DNA of 18,513 nt from DATDYQ01 sp035288965 (GCA_035288965.1 DATDYQ010000092.1:1-18513); one strand, 5' to 3'. Shown: positions 7,412 through 15,322, numbered from the stretch's first letter. The notes: generated by a model not told the origin, from the letters alone. Translations and numbers: made by a program.

Positions 7412-9048
7412 CCATTGAAGATAAAAAAAAGATAGTAGATATATTTTTAGATAATGGATTTCTCTTAAATCCAGATTTATTAAATCAAGATATAAGTTTT
7501 TTTAAAAATAATATTAATATTATTGACATGGAAGATAAACCTTTGGTGTTAGATCAAAATCTATTGCTTTCTTTAGGTAAAATTAAACAAAATATTAATT
7601 GGAGGGAATTTGAAAGAGCAAAAGTTTTAGTTGAAAAAGGCAAAGATTCCACAATTTATAAAACATTTTATAATATTTTAGAATATGGCTTAGAGGAAGG
7701 TAAAAAACAAGGGGTAGAAAAAATAGTTGAAAATATTGAGGAAGATTCATTAGGTGTTTCAGAAATTTTAGAAGAAGAAAAAGAGACAGAGAATAATATT
7801 ATTCTTTTAAAGATATATAAAGATGATTATAAAAAAAGAGAGATTCAAGATTTTGTTATATATTATAATAAAAGATTCGAAGCATTAAAAAAGATATTAC
7901 TTGGAAGACCAGAACTACAAAATGTGACTTCTATAAATAGAATATTAACAAAAACAAACAGAGAAGAAGTATCTGTTATTGGGATGGTTAGTGATAAAAA
8001 TGAAACAAAAAATGGAAATATTTTAATTTCATTAGAAGATACAACTGGGATTATAAAAGTTTTAATTAGCAAGAATAGGAGTGAACTTTTTACTTCTGGA
8101 AAAAATATTGTGTTTGATGAAATGATTGGGATTACAGGAGTTTCAGGTGGACAGATAATATTTGCAAATAATATAATATTTCCAGAAGTACCAATGAATA
8201 ATCATCTTAAGAAAAGTCCAGATGAGGTTTATGCAGCATTTATTTCAGACATACATGTAGGTAGCAAAAAGTTTTTGGAGGATGAATTTATTAAATTTAT
8301 AAATTGGCTTAATGGAAATTTTGGAGATGATGATCAAAAAAATATAGCTAAAAAGGTTAAATATCTTTTTATGGTTGGGGATTTAGTCGACGGAGTTAGT
8401 GTTTATCCCGGACAAGAAAATGAATTATTAATAAAAGATCTAGTAAAACAATATGAGAAATTTGCTGAATTAATCGGAATGATAAGAGGTGATATTAAAA
8501 TGATAATATGTGGTGGACAACATGACGCAATAAGAATGTCTGAACCACAACCACCATTAATGAGGAAATATACTGAAGCGGTTTATAAAATTCCCAACGC
8601 AATTTTAGTTAGCAACCCATGTTTAGTAAATATACAATCAACAAAAGATTTTGAAGGATTTAATATTTATATGTATCACGGAGCAAGTTTTCATTATTAT
8701 GTTGATAATGTGGAATCTTTAAGAAATGCTAAGGAAAATCCAAGCAATACAATGAAATTTTTGTTACAAAAGAGACATTTTGCACCAACACATAGTTCTA
8801 ATGTATTTGTTCCTGAAACAGAAGAAGATCCTTTAGTTATTGAAAAGGTTCCAGATGTCGTTGTTTGTGGAGATTCTCATAGATCTGCAATTGGAAATCA
8901 TAATGGTGTAATAATCATCAATTGTTCTTGTTGGCAGTCCAAGACAGATTTTCAGGAGAAAGTTGGACATGATCCTGACCCAGCTAAAGTCCCAATATTA
9001 AACCTTAAAACAAGGGAGATAAAAATATTAAAATTTGGAGATGAATGA
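7408..9048 (+). CDS. polB (DP1): DNA polymerase D small subunit DP1
   Basis: This 546-aa proofreading subunit of the archaeal replicative polymerase PolD pairs with DP2. In order: N-terminal helical domain (about 1-95), an acidic linker (about 105-130), an OB fold (about 185-260; EEVSVIGMVSDKNE, LEDTTGIIKVLI), then the calcineurin-like phosphoesterase nuclease domain. Metal-site motifs are SDIHVGSK (D281, H283), VGDLVDG (D325), GGQHDAIR (H372, D373), YHGASFH (H424) and CGDSHRS (D489, H491). Two positions differ from the usual family pattern: GNHD is GQHD (Q371 for Asn) and GHVH is GDSH (D489 for His). The YPGQ motif (333-336) and CWQSKTDFQEKVG are as in other DP1s. It overlaps orc1 and DP2 by 4 bp each, so the three are probably co-translated. 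Catalytic competence is uncertain. Confidence 0.96.
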   Translation: MTIEDKKKIVDIFLDNGFLLNPDLLNQDISFFKNNINIIDMEDKPLVLDQNLLLSLGKIKQNINWREFERAKVLVEKGKDSTIYKTFYNILEYGLEEGKKQGVEKIVENIEEDSLGVSEILEEEKETENNIILLKIYKDDYKKREIQDFVIYYNKRFEALKKILLGRPELQNVTSINRILTKTNREEVSVIGMVSDKNETKNGNILISLEDTTGIIKVLISKNRSELFTSGKNIVFDEMIGITGVSGGQIIFANNIIFPEVPMNNHLKKSPDEVYAAFISDIHVGSKKFLEDEFIKFINWLNGNFGDDDQKNIAKKVKYLFMVGDLVDGVSVYPGQENELLIKDLVKQYEKFAELIGMIRGDIKMIICGGQHDAIRMSEPQPPLMRKYTEAVYKIPNAILVSNPCLVNIQSTKDFEGFNIYMYHGASFHYYVDNVESLRNAKENPSNTMKFLLQKRHFAPTHSSNVFVPETEEDPLVIEKVPDVVVCGDSHRSAIGNHNGVIIINCSCWQSKTDFQEKVGHDPDPAKVPILNLKTREIKILKFGDE

Positions 9049-9050
9049 TG
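9036..9050 (+). promoter_or_regulatory. Ribosome binding site and tandem start codons of DP2
   Basis: GGAG at 9037-9040 precedes two in-frame ATGs at 9045 and 9048. It is only 4 nt from the first but 7 nt from the second. The second is therefore the better-spaced start, removing one Met. The first gives the ATGA overlap with the DP1 stop. Confidence 0.5.
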
Positions 9051-12000
9051 GAAATTAGTCTGGAATACCAGAAATATTTTCTGGAATTAAATAAGAAAGC
9101 TGATGCAGCATATGATATTGCAGAAAGAGCTAAAATTAAACATTATGATCCTGAAAGTATTGTAGAAATTCCAAGAGCAAAAAATATGGCAGAAAGAGTA
9201 GAAGGTTTGGTAAGTGCTGTTGCTCCACAAATAATTAAGAGTGGTATTGTTGATAGACTAGTAGATTTAGAAAAGGAATATGGAAAGGGGGATTGGAGAG
9301 TTGGATTTAAGATTTCTTTGGAAGTTGCACAGGAAAAATTTTGTAAGTTTAAGGATAAACATGAAGCTATAGAGGTAGGATTAAGAATTGGATTAGCATT
9401 TTTAACAAATGGAGTTTTAGCTTCACCTTTAGAAGGATTTACTCAATTAAAAATTAAAAAGAGAAGAGATGGAAAGGAATACCTCTGTTTATTTTTTTCT
9501 GGACCAATAAGAAGTGCAGGAACAACAGCAACATGTGTATTTGTTTGCATAGCAGACCATTTAAGAAAAAAAATGGGATATGAAAGATATGATCCTGATG
9601 AAAATGAAATAAAAAGAGTGGTAACTGAATTATATGATTACCATGAAAAGGTTACCAATTTACAATATTTACCAACAGAGGAAGAAATATATTTTATGGT
9701 TAAGAATTTACCATTGCAAATTGACGGAGATCCAAGTGAGAAATTTGAGGTTAGTAATTATAAAAATTTAGATAGGATTGAAGCCAATAGGATAAGAAAT
9801 GGAATATGTTTGGTTTTTGGAGAAGGATTATGTCAAAAAGCAGCTAAGTTTTATGGAAGATTTTCTAAATGGATGAATGAAGTGGAGATGGATGATTGGA
9901 AATTCATAGAAGAATTTGTTAAAATTCAAAAAGCGATAAAAGCTAAAGATAAAAAAACAGAAGATAATCAAAAAATTAAAGCAGATTATACCTTTATTAA
10001 TGATATTGTTGCTGGAAGACCTGTAATAACACATCCCTTAAGAATTGGTGGGCTAAGATTAAGGTATGGAAGGGGAAGAAATACTGGATTAAGCAGTACA
10101 GCAATACATCCAGCTACGATGATTGCGCTGAATGGTTTTATTGCAACCGGAAGCCAACTAAGAATGGAAAGACCAGGAAAAGGATGTGTGGTGGGGGTTT
10201 GTGATAGTATAGAAGGACCCATCGTGAAATTAAAAAATGGAGATGTGATATTTTTAGATACAGAAGAAGAAGCCGTAAAACATAAAGATCAAATTAAAGA
10301 AATATTATTCTTAGGAGATATACTAATAAATTATGGAGATTTCTTTAATAGAGCACACGTTTTAATTCCTCCTGGATATTGTGAAGAATGGTGGATAAAG
10401 GAATTATTAGCTAAAGCTTCTATTGAAGGAATTGTTAGAAAAAGTGGATTAAGTGAAAATTTGATTAATACCTTAATAAAATATCCCAGTTACACAAAAA
10501 TTAGTTTTAATGAAGCTTATTCTTTATCTAATCTATTTGATATTCCATTACATCCTAGATTTACATATCATTGGAAAGACGTAGAAAAAGAAGATGCTAG
10601 AGATTTATTGGAGTTTTTAAAGAAGGTTGTTGTGAGTAAAGAAGAAGATAAATTAATAATCCCCTATAATGATGATAAAAAAGGGAAAAGGTTATTAGAA
10701 ATTTTAGGGATACCACATAAATTTGTAACTAAGGAATATGTTGTTATCGAAGGAGATTTTGCCAAAGTTTTAATGTTAAATTTAAATTTTTCAGAGAAAA
10801 ATTTTGATTATGATATTTTGTTAGGAAAATTAGAGCTTTCCGATAATGTTTTAGAGTTTATTAATAAATTAAGTGAAATAAAAATAAAGGATAAATCTGG
10901 GATATGTATTGGGGCAAGAATGGGAAGACCAGAAAAGGCTAAAGTAAGAAAATTAACAGGAACGCCACAGATATTATTCCCTGTTGGAAGCGAAGGTGGG
11001 AAGTTTAGAAGTTTTCAATCTACAATGGAATTCGGAAAAATTACAGGAGATTTTCCGATAAATTATTGTGATAAATGTGATGGTGAAACAATTTATTTTG
11101 TTTGTGATAAATGTGATAATATGGCTGAAAAAAGATATTATTGCAAAGAATGTAATAAAATAATGAAAGAAGAGAAATGTAAGTACCATAATAAAAATTC
11201 GAGCTATAGAAATCAAACAATTGATATTAATCGGTATATTGAAAATGCCAAAAAGAAACTAAAGATAAAAGAAATACCTAATTTGATTAAAGGAGTTAGG
11301 GGGACTAGCAATGAAGAACATATTCCTGAACATCTAGTAAAGGGAATTTTGAGAGCCTTCCATAATCTTCCAGTTAATAAAGATGGAACGATAAGATATG
11401 ATATGACAGAAACAGTGTTAACCCATTTCAAACCAATCGAGATTGGAACACATATTAAAAAATTGAAAGAATTGGGATATGAAAAAGATATATATGGAAA
11501 TGAATTAAACGACGAAAACCAAATATTAGAATTAAAAATACAAGATGTTGTTTTACCTGCTTCAACTGAGTCGGGAGATGAAGGAGCAGATATTATATTA
11601 TCAAGAATAGCTAATTTTATTGATGATTTACTGGAGGGATTATATGGTGTTGAAAGGTTTTATAATTTAAAGAAGAAAGAGGATTTAATTGGACATTTAA
11701 TAATTAGTTTAGCACCCCATATTTCTGCAGCTGTAGTTGGAAGAATTATAGGATTTAGCAGAACACAAGGGGGATATGCTCATCCATTATGGCATTCTGC
11801 TCAGAGGAGAGATTGTGATGGTGATGAATGTGGATTTATGCTATTATTAGATGGATTACTTAATTTTTCAAGAAAATTCTTACCAGCGCATAGAGGAGCA
11901 ACACAGGATTCACCTTTAGTATTAACTACGAATATTATCGCAAGTGAGGTTGATGATATGGTTTTTGATATGGATACAATATTTGAATATCCCTTAGAAT

Positions 12001-12560
12001 TTTATGAAGCTTGTGAACAATATAAGATGCCATGGGAGGTTAAGATTGACCAATTAAAAAATAGATTAGGAACTGAAAGACAATATGAAGGATATGGATT
12101 TACACATCATACGACAAATATTAATTTTGGAATTAGATGTAGTGCTTATAAATTTTTACCAACAATGATGGAAAAAGTTAGAGGTCAGATGGAATTAGCT
12201 GAAAAGATAAGGGCAGTTGATGAAAATGATGTTGCTAGGTTAGTTATAGAAAGACATTTTATAAGAGATATAAGAGGAAATTTAAGAAAATTTTCTATGC
12301 AAGAATTTAGATGTGTAAATTGCAATGCTAAATATAGAAGACCACCCTTGATAGGAAGATGCTTGAAATGTGATGGAAAAATAATATTTACAATAAGCGA
12401 AGGAAGCATAACAAAATATTTGGAACCAAGTTTTGAATTAGCAAGAAGATACACTTTACCAAGTTATTTACAACAGGGTTTAGAATTAACCAAATCTAGG
12501 ATTGAAAGTTTGTTTGGAAGAGAAGATGAAAGACAGGAAGGATTAACAAAATGGTTTTAG
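9045..12560 (+). CDS. polC (DP2): DNA polymerase D large catalytic subunit DP2
   Basis: This 1171-aa catalytic subunit of PolD is unique to archaea and has a double-psi beta-barrel active site like multisubunit RNA polymerases. Family landmarks include FFSGPIRSAGTTAT (150-163), the glycine-rich GGLRLRYGRGRNTGLSSTAIHP (335-356), IGARMGRPEKA (622-632) and the catalytic block RRDCDGDECGFMLLLD (921-936), whose D925 and D927 match the two catalytic aspartates. Two zinc-binding regions are visible: CxxC pairs at 675/678, 687/690 and 700/703 plus C712/H715, and C1090/C1093 with C1106/C1109. The protein ends in QEGLTKWF (1164-1171), which fits a PCNA-binding PIP box (Qxx-hydrophobic-xx-aromatic-aromatic). 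It is continuous, with no intein, and shorter than the roughly 1260 aa of Pyrococcus DP2. It is the third gene of the orc1-DP1-DP2 operon. Confidence 0.98.
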   Translation: MMEISLEYQKYFLELNKKADAAYDIAERAKIKHYDPESIVEIPRAKNMAERVEGLVSAVAPQIIKSGIVDRLVDLEKEYGKGDWRVGFKISLEVAQEKFCKFKDKHEAIEVGLRIGLAFLTNGVLASPLEGFTQLKIKKRRDGKEYLCLFFSGPIRSAGTTATCVFVCIADHLRKKMGYERYDPDENEIKRVVTELYDYHEKVTNLQYLPTEEEIYFMVKNLPLQIDGDPSEKFEVSNYKNLDRIEANRIRNGICLVFGEGLCQKAAKFYGRFSKWMNEVEMDDWKFIEEFVKIQKAIKAKDKKTEDNQKIKADYTFINDIVAGRPVITHPLRIGGLRLRYGRGRNTGLSSTAIHPATMIALNGFIATGSQLRMERPGKGCVVGVCDSIEGPIVKLKNGDVIFLDTEEEAVKHKDQIKEILFLGDILINYGDFFNRAHVLIPPGYCEEWWIKELLAKASIEGIVRKSGLSENLINTLIKYPSYTKISFNEAYSLSNLFDIPLHPRFTYHWKDVEKEDARDLLEFLKKVVVSKEEDKLIIPYNDDKKGKRLLEILGIPHKFVTKEYVVIEGDFAKVLMLNLNFSEKNFDYDILLGKLELSDNVLEFINKLSEIKIKDKSGICIGARMGRPEKAKVRKLTGTPQILFPVGSEGGKFRSFQSTMEFGKITGDFPINYCDKCDGETIYFVCDKCDNMAEKRYYCKECNKIMKEEKCKYHNKNSSYRNQTIDINRYIENAKKKLKIKEIPNLIKGVRGTSNEEHIPEHLVKGILRAFHNLPVNKDGTIRYDMTETVLTHFKPIEIGTHIKKLKELGYEKDIYGNELNDENQILELKIQDVVLPASTESGDEGADIILSRIANFIDDLLEGLYGVERFYNLKKKEDLIGHLIISLAPHISAAVVGRIIGFSRTQGGYAHPLWHSAQRRDCDGDECGFMLLLDGLLNFSRKFLPAHRGATQDSPLVLTTNIIASEVDDMVFDMDTIFEYPLEFYEACEQYKMPWEVKIDQLKNRLGTERQYEGYGFTHHTTNINFGIRCSAYKFLPTMMEKVRGQMELAEKIRAVDENDVARLVIERHFIRDIRGNLRKFSMQEFRCVNCNAKYRRPPLIGRCLKCDGKIIFTISEGSITKYLEPSFELARRYTLPSYLQQGLELTKSRIESLFGREDERQEGLTKWF

Positions 12561-12565
12561 TTAGG

Positions 12566-12572
12566 TTTATAA
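12566..12572 (+). promoter_or_regulatory. TATA box for the YdjM-like gene
   Basis: TTTATAA is centred 26 bp before the ATG at 12595, the leaderless spacing seen through the window. No Shine-Dalgarno is present. It suggests this gene can be transcribed apart from the polymerase operon. Confidence 0.5.
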
Positions 12573-12579
12573 TTTTTTC
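12573..12579 (+). terminator. Possible oligo-T terminator after DP2
   Basis: A run of six T (12573-12578) begins 13 bp after the DP2 stop. Archaeal transcription often ends at such runs without a hairpin. It lies inside the promoter-to-start interval of the next gene, so the assignment is weak. Confidence 0.25.
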
Positions 12580-12594
12580 TTATTATTAAAAAAT

Positions 12595-13086
12595 ATGCCA
12601 GTAACCCCATTTCATTGGAGCGTTTTAATATTAGGAATGTTATTCTTTGATATATTTTATATTCCAGCATTATTTTTAGGAAGTACTTTAATGGATATTG
12701 AGCCAATATATTATCATTTTATTGAAGGGAGACATGATGGATATACACATAAATTCTTTCATACTTATATTGGAACTACGATTGTTGGAGCATTTGTTGC
12801 TGCAGTTTTACTGATTTATAGAGATAAAATTGATAAAAAACTAAATGAATACAAAATTGGACAAGGACATTTAAGCAATAAAAAGATAATATTTAGCTCT
12901 TTTATAGGAGCATGGAGTCATGCCTTTCTTGATAATATCACAAATTTTGGAATGAAACCTTTTTGGCCGTTAAGCAATAATAATCCTTGGTATGGAATGA
13001 TAAGTTTAAATTTAGTAATTTTAATTACATCAAGTTTATTGTTTTTGGGTTTTGTTATTTATCTTTATAGAATTTATTATACTTAA
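12595..13086 (+). CDS. Membrane-bound predicted metal-dependent hydrolase (YdjM/DUF4184-like)
   Basis: This 163-aa membrane protein has spans at about 9-30, 58-75 and 137-158. It opens with MPVTPFHW, typical of the YdjM/DUF457/DUF4184 group, and keeps the candidate metal ligands in the usual order: H7, D34 (STLMDIEP), H52 and H56 (GYTHKFFHTY), H109 and D113 (WSHAFLDNIT). Members are annotated as membrane-bound metal-dependent hydrolases related in layout to zinc-dependent phospholipase C. The substrate is unknown, and lipid or envelope remodelling is inference. Its TAA overlaps the stop of the convergent permease gene by 4 bp (13083-13086). The start is fixed by the conserved N-terminus and the TATA box 26 bp upstream. 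Confidence 0.8.
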   Translation: MPVTPFHWSVLILGMLFFDIFYIPALFLGSTLMDIEPIYYHFIEGRHDGYTHKFFHTYIGTTIVGAFVAAVLLIYRDKIDKKLNEYKIGQGHLSNKKIIFSSFIGAWSHAFLDNITNFGMKPFWPLSNNNPWYGMISLNLVILITSSLLFLGFVIYLYRIYYT

Positions 13087-14282
13087 AGTAAGAAAAATAG
13101 AATAACCGGCAATATTAAACAACCCATCAAATGGCTTCTGTTTATTCCCCTTAATGCAGGAAGTATTCCTATTGCTGTTGATATTATAAAAATAAGTAAA
13201 CCAAGCCAACCTGAGATCATTGTAACAAGAATTGTTATGAATGTTAAAATAAATATTGCAACTTTACTATAATCTAATCTTTCTATTAATTTTGAGAAAT
13301 GTTTTGTAACAAATAAGGTTACGAAGGTTGCAATTCCACCTACAATTAAAGTAATAGCTATAAATGTGATTAAATCGTTCATTGTAAATGGGTCAATAAA
13401 TTTAGAGATAGCAATAATTGCTCCATTCCTTGCTTTGTCTATTGTGTAAAGAGCAACAAAAGAAATTATCATTACAATGGTGTTAATTGCCCCTACCATT
13501 AATAAATAAGAGTTTGATTTTAATTTTCCAGTAATTGAAGAAGCTAAAATCGCTGATTGAGATGCTGAAAACCCTGGAAGGAAACCTGTAAGTATGGAAG
13601 CAATTAAACTTCCACCCATAACCTTGGTTGTTTCTTTTTTATCTAAACTAGGAGAGGAAAATATCTGTTTAGGAATTTTAATTTTATCTTTAAGACTTAA
13701 GATTAATGAACTAGCTCCAAATAATCCAGACAACAATGGAAGTAAAGGTTGTTTAAGATTCATGTTTAATACTATGATCCCAAAAGTTCCAGCCAATAAG
13801 AAAATTATTAAGGAGAAAAACCATTTATTTTTATCTTTTATTATTAATATTAAAGAAGCAATGATTAAGATATATGCAATATAATTTTGAATTGAAGAGT
13901 ATAATGGGTTTACCGTAAATAAAAGTAATGGTATTAATAAAATAATTAAGATTAACCCAAGCAATGATCCAATAACAGTTAATTTAACTGCTTCATAACC
14001 TTGACCCTGCATTAACATTTTATGTCCAGGAAGAACATTAAGAACAGTGTCTGCTTCTGGAGCTCCTAAGAAAATGGATGGAATAGCATCTGTAAAAGTA
14101 TGCATTATTGCCATGGACAATATAAAAACAGCTAGGATTAATGGAGATGTATAGTTTAGTAAGATTGGAGATGCAGATAATAATAAAACAGAAACTAAAT
14201 TAATATGAATTCCAGGAGTTATACCTGTTATTATTCCTGCTAGACATCCTAAAATTATTGCTATTAATATTTCTATTATCAT
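13083..14282 (-). CDS. TctA-family (DUF112) multi-span permease
   Basis: This 399-aa integral membrane protein has about 10-11 hydrophobic spans. It has the TctA-type repeated glycine/proline motif: TGITPG at 19-24 and TGFLPG at 232-237, indicating the internal duplication known in the family. The conserved ending is IGILPALRGINRSHLMGC (371-388). Bacterial TctA is the large permease of tripartite tricarboxylate transporters, working with TctB and a periplasmic binding protein; archaeal members usually stand alone, and neither partner is visible here. The transported substrate cannot be deduced. It diverges from the DUF5684-like gene and converges on the YdjM-like gene with a 4-bp stop overlap. 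GGTGATG (minus strand, 14293-14299) before the start could act as a Shine-Dalgarno. Confidence 0.85.
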   Translation of the reverse strand: MIIEILIAIILGCLAGIITGITPGIHINLVSVLLLSASPILLNYTSPLILAVFILSMAIMHTFTDAIPSIFLGAPEADTVLNVLPGHKMLMQGQGYEAVKLTVIGSLLGLILIILLIPLLLFTVNPLYSSIQNYIAYILIIASLILIIKDKNKWFFSLIIFLLAGTFGIIVLNMNLKQPLLPLLSGLFGASSLILSLKDKIKIPKQIFSSPSLDKKETTKVMGGSLIASILTGFLPGFSASQSAILASSITGKLKSNSYLLMVGAINTIVMIISFVALYTIDKARNGAIIAISKFIDPFTMNDLITFIAITLIVGGIATFVTLFVTKHFSKLIERLDYSKVAIFILTFITILVTMISGWLGLLIFIISTAIGILPALRGINRSHLMGCLILPVILFFLL

Positions 14283-14292
14283 TAACCATTCC

Positions 14293-14331
14293 CATCACCC
14301 ATCTTTATTTAAAACAATAAATTTATAAAAC
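14293..14331 (-). promoter_or_regulatory. Promoter candidates for the TctA-like permease
   Basis: Two TATA-like sequences lie upstream on the minus strand. TTTAAATAA (14305-14313) is about 27 bp before the ATG and would give a leaderless transcript. TTTTATAAAT (14321-14330) would give a leader of about 17 nt carrying the Shine-Dalgarno-like GGTGATG (14293-14299). The sequence does not decide between them. Confidence 0.4.
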
Positions 14332-14346
14332 TAACTTTTGCAAAGA

Positions 14347-14353
14347 TTTATAA
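14347..14353 (+). promoter_or_regulatory. TATA box for the DUF5684-like gene
   Basis: TTTATAA is centred 28 bp before the ATG at 14378, consistent with leaderless transcription. It is divergent from the permease promoter about 20-40 bp to its left. Confidence 0.5.
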
Positions 14354-14377
14354 GCTTAATATTTAAATAAAGATTTG

Positions 14378-14920
14378 ATGTTAAACTTATTATTGCAAGC
14401 TGAACAACAAGTTCCTGTTTCAACTATTGATACAGCAGGAGACCAATTCCTTTTAAGTTTTTTAGGGGTATTCTTCTTTTTTATAATAATCTTTTTAATT
14501 GCAGCTTATATTTATATGGCAATTGTATTTGTTAAGATTGCTAGAAAAACAAAAACAGAAAAAGAATGGATGGCATGGATACCATTAATAGGAACATCTT
14601 TATTATCTGCTAAGATTGCAAAGATGCATTGGTGGCCAATCTTATTTTTGCCTGTTGGTATTATATTATTTATAATAGGATTTTTATTTATTCAACCAGG
14701 GGTAAGCCCAAGTCCTCTTTTTTATATATTTATTGTTTTGGGAATATTATTACTTCTTCCACTTTCAGTTTATTCTATAATCTGGGGATGGAAGGTATTT
14801 GAAGCTGTCGGAAAACCAGGATGGTGGATAATATTATCACTAATCCCTTATGTTGGCGGACTTCTATATTTCATTTTCTTAGGGATTGCTGCATGGGGAG
14901 ATACTAAAGTTAAAAAATAA
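14378..14920 (+). CDS. DUF5684-like multi-span membrane protein
   Basis: This 180-aa membrane protein has about four spans (residues 26-52, 86-107, 116-136, 147-167). The pattern of paired segments WMAWIPLIG (about 65-73) and GKPGWWIILSLIPYVGGLLY, ending in a short AAWGDTKVKK tail, resembles the DUF5684 family (GWxxxIPxxN...GRPGWWxxLxxIP...), whose function is unknown. I start it at the ATG at 14378 rather than the in-frame TTG one codon earlier, because the TATA spacing fits leaderless ATG use. No catalytic residues or signal-peptide cleavage site can be identified. It faces away from the permease gene and shares a short divergent promoter region with it. Confidence 0.75.
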   Translation: MLNLLLQAEQQVPVSTIDTAGDQFLLSFLGVFFFFIIIFLIAAYIYMAIVFVKIARKTKTEKEWMAWIPLIGTSLLSAKIAKMHWWPILFLPVGIILFIIGFLFIQPGVSPSPLFYIFIVLGILLLLPLSVYSIIWGWKVFEAVGKPGWWIILSLIPYVGGLLYFIFLGIAAWGDTKVKK

Positions 14921-14924
14921 AAAA

Positions 14925-15083
14925 TTAAAAAAATCCAAACATACCAATAATCCCAATCAATAACAGATAAATCCCGATTGCGTAATTCAATATTTTTGGG
15001 AATATCAGGATAACAACACCAAATATTAACGATATTATTGGTGTTAAAACTCCCGGTACAGATATAGATAACAAAGTTGCCAT
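14925..15083 (-). CDS. Small DUF3096-like membrane protein
   Basis: This 52-aa frame is well supported: the minus strand has a near-perfect Shine-Dalgarno AGGAGGG (15090-15096), 6 nt before the ATG. The protein is two hydrophobic spans (about 10-28 and 33-52) around the motif ILIFPKILNYAIGIYLLLIG. This matches the small DUF3096 membrane family (LIFPxxLNYxVAIYLIxxG), which has no known function. It begins 15 bp after the stop of the 67-aa two-span protein, so the two form an operon of tiny membrane proteins. Its strong internal Shine-Dalgarno contrasts with the leaderless first genes here. Confidence 0.75.
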   Translation of the reverse strand: MATLLSISVPGVLTPIISLIFGVVILIFPKILNYAIGIYLLLIGIIGMFGFF

Positions 15084-15089
15084 GTAAAT

Positions 15090-15096
15090 CCCTCCT
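15090..15096 (-). promoter_or_regulatory. Strong Shine-Dalgarno deciding the 52-aa gene
   Basis: AGGAGGG on the minus strand, 6 nt before the ATG at 15083, is the strongest ribosome binding site I found in the window. It is the main argument that the short downstream frame is translated. Confidence 0.7.
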
Positions 15097-15098
15097 GA

Positions 15099-15302
15099 TT
15101 ATTTTAATAAATCTTTTTTATTTCTAGAATAAATAAAGATTGTTAGATATAAGAATAATAAACCGAGAACAATAAAACTATAATTTACATTTTGAGATCT
15201 TCCGATATTTAAAGCATATAATCCAGTAATACCAGAACTAAGAAAAATTAGACCAATAAATATAGTTAACATAAAAAATGTTACCAATATAGCTTTTTTC
15301 AT
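15099..15302 (-). CDS. Small two-span membrane protein, unknown
   Basis: This 67-aa protein has two hydrophobic segments (about 5-28 and 40-58), a short polar loop (NIGRSQNVN) between them and a basic C-terminus (SRNKKDLLK), predicting both ends in the cytoplasm. I do not recognise a family. A TATA box 26 bp upstream and the adjacent small membrane gene downstream (15-bp gap) support it as a real operon leader. Function unknown. Confidence 0.65.
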   Translation of the reverse strand: MKKAILVTFFMLTIFIGLIFLSSGITGLYALNIGRSQNVNYSFIVLGLLFLYLTIFIYSRNKKDLLK

Positions 15303-15322
15303 TGTTTTTTATAAGGTAGTAG

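Noticed and set aside
11808..11855. Possible intein in the DP2 active-site region, as in some Pyrococcus DP2 genes
   Set aside because: The catalytic block and flanking family sequence are continuous, with no insertion and no splicing motifs.
9828..12454. Several 68-89-aa minus-strand frames inside DP2
   Set aside because: They are antisense shadows of a strongly conserved polymerase gene, with no ribosome sites and low-complexity hydrophobic translations.
13594..13884. 96-aa plus-strand frame inside the permease gene
   Set aside because: It is antisense to conserved TctA-family sequence, including the second TGFLPG motif region, and has no promoter support.
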